Shown here: piece after piece, positions 58,201 through 64,000 of the stretch
Numbering within the stretch: the stretch's first letter is position 1
Layout: each line of letters opens with the position of its first letter
Notes under the pieces: model-generated
Databases searched by the model: none
Seen by the model: only the letters and a program-made list of their open reading frames with translations
Told to the model about the DNA's origin: nothing
From: Zoogloeaceae bacterium
Lineage (GTDB): Bacteria > Pseudomonadota > Gammaproteobacteria > Burkholderiales > Rhodocyclaceae
Reading direction: 5' to 3'
Assembly: GCA_024235635.1 (NCBI GenBank)
Contig: JACKMA010000002.1
Location: 620,001 to 684,000, forward strand
DNA: 64,000 nucleotides
Program-made: the position numbers and the translations under genes

Positions 58201-58376
58201 TCTGCGGCCTGTCGCCGTTGGTGCTGGTGCCGGGCGCCGGCAGCGAACTCTATCGCGGCCTCGGTGCGATCGTGCTGTTCGGGCTGGTATTCACGATGGT
58301 CGTCACGCTGACCTTCCTGCCGGCGCTGCTGGTGAGCGTGCTCGAGTGGCGCCACCGACGGCAGGCGGCGCGCTGA
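55227..58376 (+). CDS. RND efflux pump inner-membrane transporter
   Basis: The 1049-residue pump has the RND layout of 12 membrane helices with two large periplasmic loops (about 35-335 and 550-865). It begins AIVRRGTLLAVGILVVCIFG with the TSWPGATPQDVE loop motif. The fourth-helix proton relay reads AIGMTLDNSIVVLE with one Asp, where AcrB-type pumps have two adjacent Asp. The pump is therefore not a classical HAE1 member; its substrate is unknown. It follows the adaptor gene closely. Confidence 0.92.
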   Translation: MFEAIVRRGTLLAVGILVVCIFGVMALLRVPVQMIPDLEVRTISIRTSWPGATPQDVEKEILVEQERYLRNVPGVQRMLSSAGTGSARVELEFPFGTDINDALIRVSNALSQVSSYPENVDEPRIYTSSFSSNSFMFFRVQPLPGNPRGLRMEEMNDFLDERVRTRLERIDGVSEARIWGGVERQAQVFVEPRLLAERGVTLAEVRDALRARNRDVSGGDVDSGKRRYLLRTVGRFNDVSQIEDLIIRREGDAILRLRDIGHVEMGFAETRSKTFVNGERAVNMSIRREPGSNVIAIKDAVLDEVAAINRSVLAPAGMVMNATTDDVRYVEAAVANVWQNLLIGAALATAVMYLFLRSVPATLIGVAGIPVCTIASFLGLLLAGRTINVVSLAGVAFAIGMTLDNSIVVLESIERELARGRKRLDAALIGVRQVWSAVLASTLTTVLVFLPVLFVREEAGQLYSDIAVALSAAILVSMAVALLVIPTAFVSFEFREDRRRSRVGAAIATAIVDGSSWLTASGWRRALCLLIVGGLTLLAFVRLTPPAEYLPDGEEPKSFSLMFAPSGYSIDEMSEAADVVQRKLLPAIGDDPSRFLAGDTDVPAIGYMLVIVQSEQVRIIAEPVDWDARNIEGLMDVIVREFRAVPGMRAFSSRGSIFASNYGGTRSVNVDISGDTLTEIYAVAEQLRGKAESLFDNPRIRSDPSSLSLGQPLIEIRPRWQRLAELGIDSRALGYAVAATADGTYLDEIFLGDEKIDIYLYSSRGRITRLDQIGAMPVVGRGGTVLPLASVADVVETVDTENVRRVDGRRTVTLSIIPPREVALETAVAKVRSGLIDSARASGEIPDDIHVQLSGASDALDATRNALGGNFVVAVLLCYLLLVAIFSHWGYPFLIMTTVPLGIGGGIIGLWLLNAAGQALPKVGLPPFSQAFDMITMLGFLILVGTVVNNPILIVERAIRNLRDEAMAAREAVREAVASRLRPIAMSTITTVCGLSPLVLVPGAGSELYRGLGAIVLFGLVFTMVVTLTFLPALLVSVLEWRHRRQAAR

Positions 58377-58384
58377 ACCTCGCG

Positions 58385-58615
58385 TCAGGCCACGATGCGC
58401 GCAGCGGCCTTCGCGTCGCCGCCGGCACACAGACCCACGGCCGACTCGATCACCGCTTCCGTCGCCGGCGCGAATGCCTGCTCGAGCGCAAAGCTGGCGG
58501 CGGCCGGTGCGATGCCCTGGGCCTGCAGCGCCGCCATGCGCGGCTCGAAACTGCGGATTGTCTGCATGGCTCCGTACAGCGCCAGCCCGTCCGCGCAGTC
58601 CGATTCGATTCCCAT
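58385..58615 (-). CDS. Small hypothetical protein
   Basis: The 76-residue reading frame (ALYGAMQTIRSFEPRMAALQ; ALEQAFAPATEAVIESAVGL) is helical and Ala-rich, with no recognised domain. It begins at an ATG behind GGAACGG. It is the only coding candidate in the 344-bp stretch between the RND pump and the GAF remnant. Confidence 0.4.
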   Translation of the reverse strand: MGIESDCADGLALYGAMQTIRSFEPRMAALQAQGIAPAAASFALEQAFAPATEAVIESAVGLCAGGDAKAAARIVA

Positions 58616-58720
58616 GCCGTTCCGTCCTCGCCGGTCGTGATCACGAACGCGACGAATCCGGTCGCTGCGGAACGGACTTTCGGACGGCTTTGCGCCCGTT
58701 CGATCGGCCTTACGAAACTC

Positions 58721-59533
58721 TTAGGGACGCTTGACCGAGTTCGGTAGCGGTCGCGGGATGTCGACCAGCTGCAAGGGTCGTTCGACCTGCAGCGCGATGC
58801 GGCCGCGACCACGCTTCTCGATGCGGATGCCGCAGTCACGCTCTTCGAGTCGGCGCTTGAGCAGGATCAGACGGGCTTCAAGATTGTCGCCCAGCTCGGG
58901 CAGGCGGATCCGTGGATCCAGCCGCAGCTCGCGATTGCTGAACGCGACCCGCCCGAGCGATGCGTAGTCACGCATCAATGCCCAGAAGATCGAGCCGGCA
59001 ACGCCCTTGATCAGATAGTCGTCACCAACGAAGATGCTGTCGTTCTCGTCGAAATGGCGGACGCTGAGCGGCGTACCGTCGGTCGCATCGCGATCGGCAG
59101 TCCTGCGGTTGCGCTCGTCGGGTACGTCCGCGCCGTGCTGCAGCGATAGCATCATCGTGCCGAGCAGTGCCGCCAGCGCCACCATTGCGTCCTCGTCGTC
59201 GTAATCGAAGGCAAGATCCCGGGCGCTTTCGGCACACAGCACCCCGAGCCGGCGCCCGTCGACGGCAATCGGTACCGCCAGCTGGCTGCGCACGTCGGAC
59301 AGCCCCGGCAGCGGAATTTCCGCATCCAGCCCGGAGGTCAGCCCACAGGCGCTGAGATTCTCCCGGATCGCACGTCCGTAGGCGTATTCGGCACTGAAAT
59401 GGCCGATCCGGATCGGCGCCAGTTCGCGCGCAGCGACACCGATGACGCCATGCCCGAACGGGGTCTCCGAGCCGACGCCGGAGCTCTCGTAGCCATGACT
59501 CGCGATCGTGTAGAGCGCCGAGCTTCGGTGCAC
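58721..59533 (-). pseudogene. GAF-domain protein remnant lacking its N-terminus
   Basis: The frame (270 residues from GTG 59533) begins inside a GAF domain (LYTIASHGYESSGVGSETPF; GHGVIGVAARELAPIRIGH; SQLAVPIAVDGRRLGVLCAE) and continues into a C-terminal block (DSIFVGDDYLIKGVAGSIFW; FSNRELRLDPRIRLPELGDN) that looks like a winged-helix or DNA-binding region. A GAF domain should have about 60 more residues before this point; instead the upstream DNA encodes a cytochrome c in another frame. I read it as a 5'-truncated gene. Residual translation from GTG is possible. Confidence 0.7.
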
Positions 59534-59822
59534 GGGCGAGCCACTCGGCCTCGCTGATGCCGGCCATGTAGCACCGGAGATTGGTCGCGTAGGTCGTTCC
59601 CCAGGGACCCTGCCAGCCCAGACGGTCGCCGGTCAGCCACTGCGCTTCGGGCACCTGCCCGGCGCTCTGCGCATAGCCGGCGGTATGGCAGTCGTTGCAT
59701 CCGGCGACGCGGGCGACGTAGCGTCCGCGTTCCAGCAGCGGATCGCCTGCGGTTGCGTGTTGCCACACGACCGCCAGCGACAGCAAGGCGGACATGCACA
59801 GGGAAAGGTGTCTGGCTCTCAT
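59534..59822 (-). pseudogene. Truncated cytochrome c gene
   Basis: From ATG 59822 the frame encodes a signal peptide (LSLCMSALLSLAVVWQHATA), a single heme site CNDCH in GRYVARVAGCNDCHTAGYAQ and the conserved segment WLTGDRLGWQGPWGTTYATN, ending near EAEWLARA. Relatives continue with a methionine-bearing C-terminus that is absent. After this point the frame reads unrelated, out-of-frame GAF-gene DNA to 59022. The heme-axial Met may be lost, so the product is probably non-functional. Confidence 0.7.
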
Positions 59823-60007
59823 CTCGAATGCTCCCGGTTTCCGGCTCATTTGCCGGCCACCATGTTCGACAATCGCTGGACACGTCCCCGCTCAGAGTTT
59901 CGGATGGGAATGCTCAAAACTTGCTAAGTTGCCCCTTCACCGCGGTTCGGCCCGATCCGCCCGGCTCGCATAGAATCCCTCAAGGCGACGCTTCACAAAG
60001 GAACCCC

Positions 60008-60829
60008 ATGAACGACTACCGATCGCTTCTCCAGGCCCGCTACGGCACCGACGCCGTGGCCGTCCCCGAAGCGGTGACGCCTGTCATCGAACAGTTGCTG
60101 AGCCACCGCTCGGTCCGTGCCTACCGGCCCGATCCGGTCAGTGACGACCAGCTCGCGGCAATCATCGCGGCCGCCCAGTCGGCGGCCAGTTCATCGAACC
60201 TGCACGCCTGGAGCGTAGTCGCGGTGCGCGACGCCGAGCGCAAGGCCGCGCTTGCCGAGTGCGCCGGCGGGCAGGCCCACGTGCGCGAGGCACCGCTGCA
60301 ACTGGTATGGCTCGCCGATCTTGCCCGCCTCCATCGGGTCGCCGAGCATTGCCAGCGGCCGGACGAGGCGCTCGACTACACCGAGATGCTGCTGGTCGGG
60401 GTCATCGATGCGTCACTGGCTGCCCAGAACGCCGCCATCGCGGCCGAATCCCTCGGGCTGTCGCTGGTCTACATCGGCGGCATGCGCAATCGGCCCGAGG
60501 AGGTCGCGCGGATTCTCGGATTGCCGCCGCGGGTCTTCGCGGTGTTCGGCATGTGCGTCGGCCATGCCGACGAATCGAAGCCGGCATCGATCAAGCCCCG
60601 CCCGGCGCAATCGGTGGTGCTGCATCAAGAGCAGTACTCGCTGGCGCAGCAGGACGCGCCGCTTGCGGCCTACGACGAGGCGATGGCGCGCTTCTACGAG
60701 AGCCAGCACATGAACGTGCGGGGCACCTGGTCGGTGCATTCGTCGAAGCGCGTCGCCGGCCCCGCTTCGCTGACCGGCCGCGACCGCCTGGTGGAAGCGC
60801 TCAACAAGCTCGGCTTCGCGCTAAAGTAG
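60008..60829 (+). CDS. NfsA-like NADPH-dependent nitroreductase
   Basis: The 273-residue flavoprotein of the nitroreductase family has LLSHRSVRAYRPDPVSDDQL (FMN-binding start), QSAASSSNLHAWSVVAV and GLSLVYIGGMRNRPEEVARI. Length and order match NfsA/FRP-type oxygen-insensitive nitroreductases that reduce quinones and nitroaromatics. ATG 60008 has AAGGA ahead of it, and TAGAAT lies about 35 nt upstream. Its 3' end nearly meets the convergent glutaminase gene. Confidence 0.9.
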   Translation: MNDYRSLLQARYGTDAVAVPEAVTPVIEQLLSHRSVRAYRPDPVSDDQLAAIIAAAQSAASSSNLHAWSVVAVRDAERKAALAECAGGQAHVREAPLQLVWLADLARLHRVAEHCQRPDEALDYTEMLLVGVIDASLAAQNAAIAAESLGLSLVYIGGMRNRPEEVARILGLPPRVFAVFGMCVGHADESKPASIKPRPAQSVVLHQEQYSLAQQDAPLAAYDEAMARFYESQHMNVRGTWSVHSSKRVAGPASLTGRDRLVEALNKLGFALK

Positions 60830-60846
60830 TTGCGGCCGGCCGGTGC

Positions 60847-61758
60847 TCAGAACACCGACAGCCCGGTCCGGGCTGCAAACATCTCCAGCGCCTTCATGCC
60901 GAGCAGCGAGTTGCCGGTGTCGTCGAGACCGGGCGACCATACGCACAGGCTGAGCCGGTCCGGCACCACCGCAACGATGCCGCCACCGACGCCGCTCTTG
61001 CACGGCAGGCCGATCCGGAACGCGAACTCGCCGGCCGCGTCGTAAGTGCCGCAGGTCAGCATCAACGCATTCAGCCGCCGGGCCTGGCGTTCCGACACGA
61101 CGGTGCTGCCGTCCAGCGGGTGAGCGCCGTCGCGGCACAAGAACGCGGTCGCGCGGGCGAGCTGGACGCAGCTCATCGCCAGCGAACACTGGTGGAAGTA
61201 CAGGTCGAGCACCGCATCGACAGCGTTGTCGATCTTGCCGAAGCTGCGCATGAAATTGGCGAGTGCGATGTTGCGAAAGCCGGTGGCGGCTTCCGACGCG
61301 GCCACCTCCTCGTCGAAAGCGACCGCCTCGCCGCACAGGCTGCCGACCATCGCGAGCAGCGTGGCCCGCGCATCCGGGCAGGCGCTGACCAGTCGATCGG
61401 CGACGGCGATCGCGCCGGCATTGATGAACGGATTGCGCGGCACGCCCTGCTCCCATTCGAGCTGAACCAGCGAATTGAACGGGTTGCCCGACGGTTCGCG
61501 GCCGATGCGCTGCCACAGCGCGTCGCCGACGTGGCGCATGGCCAGCGCCAGCGAAAACAGCTTCGAAATGCTCTGGATCGAGAACGGTACGTCGGCGTCG
61601 CCGGCCGCGAAGACCTGCCCGTCGCCGGTGCACAGCGCAATGCCGAATTGCGCCGGGTCGACCCGCGCCAACGCCGGAATGTAGGTCGCGACCCGGCCGG
61701 CGCCCCGCTCCGCCGCCAGCGAAGCGGCAATGTCGTCGATGATCGGCTGGAACTCCAT
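60847..61758 (-). CDS. glsA: Glutaminase
   Basis: The 303-residue serine-dependent glutaminase hydrolyses glutamine to glutamate and ammonia. The Ser-x-x-Lys catalytic pair is Ser63/Lys66 in FSIQSISKLFSLAL. Other family segments are PSGNPFNSLVQLE, NPFINAGAIAV and KSGVGGGIVAVVPD. ATG 61758 matches the family start (MEFQPIIDDI). Confidence 0.94.
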   Translation of the reverse strand: MEFQPIIDDIAASLAAERGAGRVATYIPALARVDPAQFGIALCTGDGQVFAAGDADVPFSIQSISKLFSLALAMRHVGDALWQRIGREPSGNPFNSLVQLEWEQGVPRNPFINAGAIAVADRLVSACPDARATLLAMVGSLCGEAVAFDEEVAASEAATGFRNIALANFMRSFGKIDNAVDAVLDLYFHQCSLAMSCVQLARATAFLCRDGAHPLDGSTVVSERQARRLNALMLTCGTYDAAGEFAFRIGLPCKSGVGGGIVAVVPDRLSLCVWSPGLDDTGNSLLGMKALEMFAARTGLSVF

Positions 61759-61828
61759 CGGTGGAATCTCCGGGATGGTCGAGGCGTCGCCGGGCATCCT
61801 CGGGCCCCGGCGCTGGCCGTCGCGGACG

Positions 61829-62452
61829 TCAGCTTTCGGGCGGCGGCGCAATGCCGAGCAGTTGCAGGTGGAACGGCGTCGGCTTGGCGACGAACGCGAT
61901 CGCCCGCACCTCGAGGTTGCCCGACCCGCAATAGACCGTGCCGAAGCCGGCTTCGGTGAGCACGCGGATCATCGCCTTAGGCGTGAAACCGGTCTTGTGA
62001 CAGTAGAAATCGTTGCCACTGCGCTCGACCTCGGCACCCCAGCCATAGATCACGTCCCTGACCGTGATCGGTCCGGCGCCGGACTCGTACAGGGTGTCAT
62101 CGATGTCCAATCCACGGGCGACCGACTGGCGCATCACTTCGCCGATGTCGGGCACGCGGATCTCGCAGAAGCCGTCCGGCTTCAACACGTGCAGGAAACC
62201 GGCGAGCACGCGACGCACCTCGTGCCGATGATAGTGCTCGAGATTGTGCGCACAATGCACCGCGTCCATCGTCGCGCCGTCGAGGCGTTGGAGTTCCCGT
62301 GCATCGCACACGATGTCGGGCTGGCCGGCCGGATCGATGTCCAGCAACAGGTGCTGCCAGCCACTGAAATGGGCCGGCAGCGTGATCTCGTGGCTGTTGC
62401 CACCGACATTGAGCACCCGCCGTCGAGCATCGCCGCCTGTCCGTTCCGTCAT
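61829..62452 (-). CDS. SAM-dependent methyltransferase
   Basis: The 207-residue class I methyltransferase-like protein has a glycine motif region (RVLNVGGNSHEITLP), an acidic strand-2 residue (LLLDIDPAGQPDIVCDA), HNLEHY and a LKPDGFCEIRVPD segment. It is typical of methyltransferases found beside glycan or lipid genes, but the substrate is unknown. The start is ATG 62452. Confidence 0.8.
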   Translation of the reverse strand: MTERTGGDARRRVLNVGGNSHEITLPAHFSGWQHLLLDIDPAGQPDIVCDARELQRLDGATMDAVHCAHNLEHYHRHEVRRVLAGFLHVLKPDGFCEIRVPDIGEVMRQSVARGLDIDDTLYESGAGPITVRDVIYGWGAEVERSGNDFYCHKTGFTPKAMIRVLTEAGFGTVYCGSGNLEVRAIAFVAKPTPFHLQLLGIAPPPES

Positions 62453-62640
62453 GCAACCGGTCCCCGTTCGAGTTCGTGGCCGCCCAAGACTACCGCAAAT
62501 CGGACGCCGGCTGCCCCGCCCGCTCGGGCGCCGGTGGGCGACGTGGCAGGCGCAGCAGGCGAGCTTACGCTGTTGCAGTGCACGTTCCCCCCGGGCGCCT
62601 GGCGCACTAAGATCCATGCGCCAGCCTGAGACTTTTTCCC

Positions 62641-63525
62641 ATGAGGCTCGATCCGGTATCGTTGAAACTGTTCGTCAGCGTCGTCGAAGAAGGCACCATC
62701 GCCGCGGCTGCGGCGCGTGAACACATCGCCGCCGCTGCACTGAGCCGCCGCCTGGCCGACCTTGAAGGCGTCCTGCGTACCAGACTGCTCGACCGCACCA
62801 ACAAGGGGGTCGAACCGACCGCCGCCGGCATCACGCTGGTCAATCTGGCACGACGCGCCTTGCACGAACTCGACGACATCGCGGTGCAGATGGCCGACTA
62901 CGCCAGCGGTGTGCGCGGCCATGTCCGGATGTTCGCCAACATCTCGGCGATCACCCAGTTCCTGCCGGGCGAGATCAAGGGCTTTCGCGAACGCTACCCG
63001 CAGGTGCAGATCCATCTCGAGGAGAAGATCAGTTCGGTGGTCACCCGGTCGGTGGCCGACAACGCTGCCGACCTCGGCATCTACACTGCCGGACCCCACG
63101 CGCCCGAACTCGAAACCTTTCCGTACCACGCCGACCGGCTGGTGCTGATCGCGCCGAAGGACCATCCGCTGGCCGATTGCCGTCGGCTGGCTTTTGCCGA
63201 CACCCTCGACTTCGACTACGTCGGCCTGCACACCGGCAGCGCGATCAACCTGCAGCTGACCAAGGCCGCCAGCGAGATCGACCGAACCGTACGCCTGGCG
63301 ATCCAGGTGACCAGCTACGATGCCTTGTGCGTGATGGTCGGCGCCGGCCTCGGCATCGGTCTCCTGCCCGAGGCCCTCGCCCGCCTGCATGCGCGCATGC
63401 TCGGCATTCGCGCCATTCGTCTTACCGACGCATGGGCCGAGCGCGAACTGCGCATCTGCGTGCGCGCCTTCGATGCATTGCCGGTCGCCGCGAGGCTGCT
63501 GGTTTGCCACCTGCGTCAGGGTTGA
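62641..63525 (+). CDS. LysR-type transcriptional regulator
   Basis: The 294-residue regulator has the helix-turn-helix LFVSVVEEGTIAAAAAREHI with AAAALSRRLADLEGVLRTRL, and a substrate-binding domain (GHVRMFANISAITQFLPGEI). It lies upstream of, and co-directional with, the ABC substrate-binding gene and may regulate it; that is inference from position. Start ATG 62641. Confidence 0.9.
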   Translation: MRLDPVSLKLFVSVVEEGTIAAAAAREHIAAAALSRRLADLEGVLRTRLLDRTNKGVEPTAAGITLVNLARRALHELDDIAVQMADYASGVRGHVRMFANISAITQFLPGEIKGFRERYPQVQIHLEEKISSVVTRSVADNAADLGIYTAGPHAPELETFPYHADRLVLIAPKDHPLADCRRLAFADTLDFDYVGLHTGSAINLQLTKAASEIDRTVRLAIQVTSYDALCVMVGAGLGIGLLPEALARLHARMLGIRAIRLTDAWAERELRICVRAFDALPVAARLLVCHLRQG

Positions 63526-63552
63526 CCGCCTAGACTCTCGGCCATCGTCATG

Positions 63553-63581
63553 GCCTGCCATCGCAATTCGCGATGGCAGGC
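63553..63581 (+). terminator. Perfect hairpin after the LysR gene
   Basis: GCCTGCCATCGC (63553-63564) pairs perfectly with GCGATGGCAGGC (63570-63581) around a 5-nt loop, 28 nt after the lysR stop. A run of T residues (from 63594) is 12 nt further, so this may be a terminator or part of the next gene's leader. Confidence 0.5.
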
Positions 63582-63673
63582 TCGCAAATCGGTGTTTTTC
63601 CCCGAGCGCCCGTCGAGGCATCCTGTATTCAGAGTTCACATTCAGTGCAGCTCGGATCTGCCAAGGAGGAGAC

Positions 63674-64000
63674 ATGAAACCGATCCATCGCATCTGCAAG
63701 ACCCTCACCGTGCTGGGCGTCGCCCTGTCGGTCGCCGCCGGCTCGACCGCGGCCCTCGCCAATTCGCCGGAGAAGCGCTCCGTCAGCATCGCCGTCGGCG
63801 GCAAATCGTCGTTCTACTACCTGCCGCTGACCATCGCCGAGCGCCTGGGCTACTTCAAGGACGAAGGGCTGGAGGTCGAGGTGGCGGACTTCGCCGGCGG
63901 CTCCAAGGCCTTGCAGGCGGTAGTCGGCGGCAGTGCCGACGTGGTCTCGGGCGCCTTTGAACACATCATCAACATGCAGGCCAAGGGACAGCCGTTCAAG
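63674..64000 (+). CDS. ABC transporter substrate-binding protein (NMT1/SsuA-like), 5' part
   Basis: The visible 109 residues start with a signal peptide (VLGVALSVAAGSTAALA) and the SsuA/NMT1-type domain (FYYLPLTIAERLGYFKDEGL; VEVADFAGGSKALQAVVGGS; ADVVSGAFEHII). The protein is cut by the window end. It would bind a nitrate-, sulfonate- or taurine-like solute in the periplasm; the actual ligand is not determinable. AAGGAGGA lies just ahead of ATG 63674. Confidence 0.88.
   Translation, partial: MKPIHRICKTLTVLGVALSVAAGSTAALANSPEKRSVSIAVGGKSSFYYLPLTIAERLGYFKDEGLEVEVADFAGGSKALQAVVGGSADVVSGAFEHIINMQAKGQPFK

Noticed and set aside
55209..58430. Very long minus-strand open frame (over 1000 codons) antisense to the RND pump
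   Set aside because: It mirrors the RND gene, whose plus-strand product has clear RND features; the antisense translation is His/Arg/Asp-rich with no domain. GC-rich codon use leaves such frames open.
59022..59533. Continuation of the cytochrome c frame as a real C-terminal domain
   Set aside because: The sequence past residue 96 is Arg-rich and out of frame with the recognisable GAF domain encoded by the same bases.

Overview
This 64 kb window is high-GC chromosomal DNA from a Pseudomonadota bacterium. The gene content (scpAB, trpS, rnm, yciO, slyX, yaeQ, hslR, a glrK/qseG/glrR cluster, a finR/fpr pair, gcvTHP behind a tandem glycine riboswitch) fits a gamma- or betaproteobacterium; I cannot choose between them from sequence alone. 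Genes are closely packed. I see no insertion sequence, prophage, CRISPR array, tRNA or rRNA.

Layout. (1) 1-5979, minus strand: one tightly packed run reading alpha/beta hydrolase, rnm, yciO, M50 protease, trpS, scpA, scpB, rluB (cut by the window edge). (2) 6037-10744, plus: tandem glycine riboswitch with terminator, then gcvT, gcvH, gcvP. (3) 10903-18878: a large membrane-anchored GGDEF/EAL protein, a divergent finR-fpr pair, hslR, a DnaJ-like protein and a PHB-depolymerase-like esterase. (4) 19043-26448: a GlrK-QseG-GlrR type two-component operon, flanked on one side by a BON-domain periplasmic protein gene and on the other by a bactofilin gene followed by a FeeM-like N-acyltransferase and ettA. 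(5) 26438-34743: hemerythrin, HDOD protein, nine-heme cytochrome c, several small exported proteins, slyX, a YlqF-type GTPase, an EF-hand protein and a cold-shock protein. (6) 34846-38736: free lipoyl-domain protein, yaeQ, MazG-like protein, ACT protein, enoyl-CoA hydratase, PPK2. (7) 38973-47506: cardiolipin synthase, hybrid histidine kinase, and a Ser/Thr kinase operon with two lipoproteins, followed by a convergent LysM lipoprotein. (8) 47655-64000: methylmalonyl-CoA decarboxylase, LysR-DoxX-DODA and LysR-MFS modules, DUF3014, an RND efflux pair, a truncated cytochrome/GAF junction, an NfsA-like reductase, glutaminase, a methyltransferase, LysR and the start of an ABC substrate-binding protein.

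The most notable signal is regulatory. Both genes flanking glrK-qseG-glrR have a near-consensus sigma-54 promoter preceded by two perfect TGTC-N10-GACA boxes, the motif described for enterobacterial GlrR. The spacing is almost the same at both: the proximal box lies 84-86 bp from the -24 GG, and the two boxes are 66-69 bp apart. I infer a local GlrR/sigma-54 envelope regulon containing a bactofilin (possibly with the N-acyl amino acid synthase-like gene behind it) and a periplasmic BON protein. Other points worth a look are a Ser/Thr kinase with tandem DDNRTR repeats and a HAMP domain coupled to two lipoproteins, a nine-heme cytochrome with a hexanucleotide-repeat polyglycine linker, and a deletion-type junction that fuses a cytochrome c gene out of frame to a GAF-domain gene.
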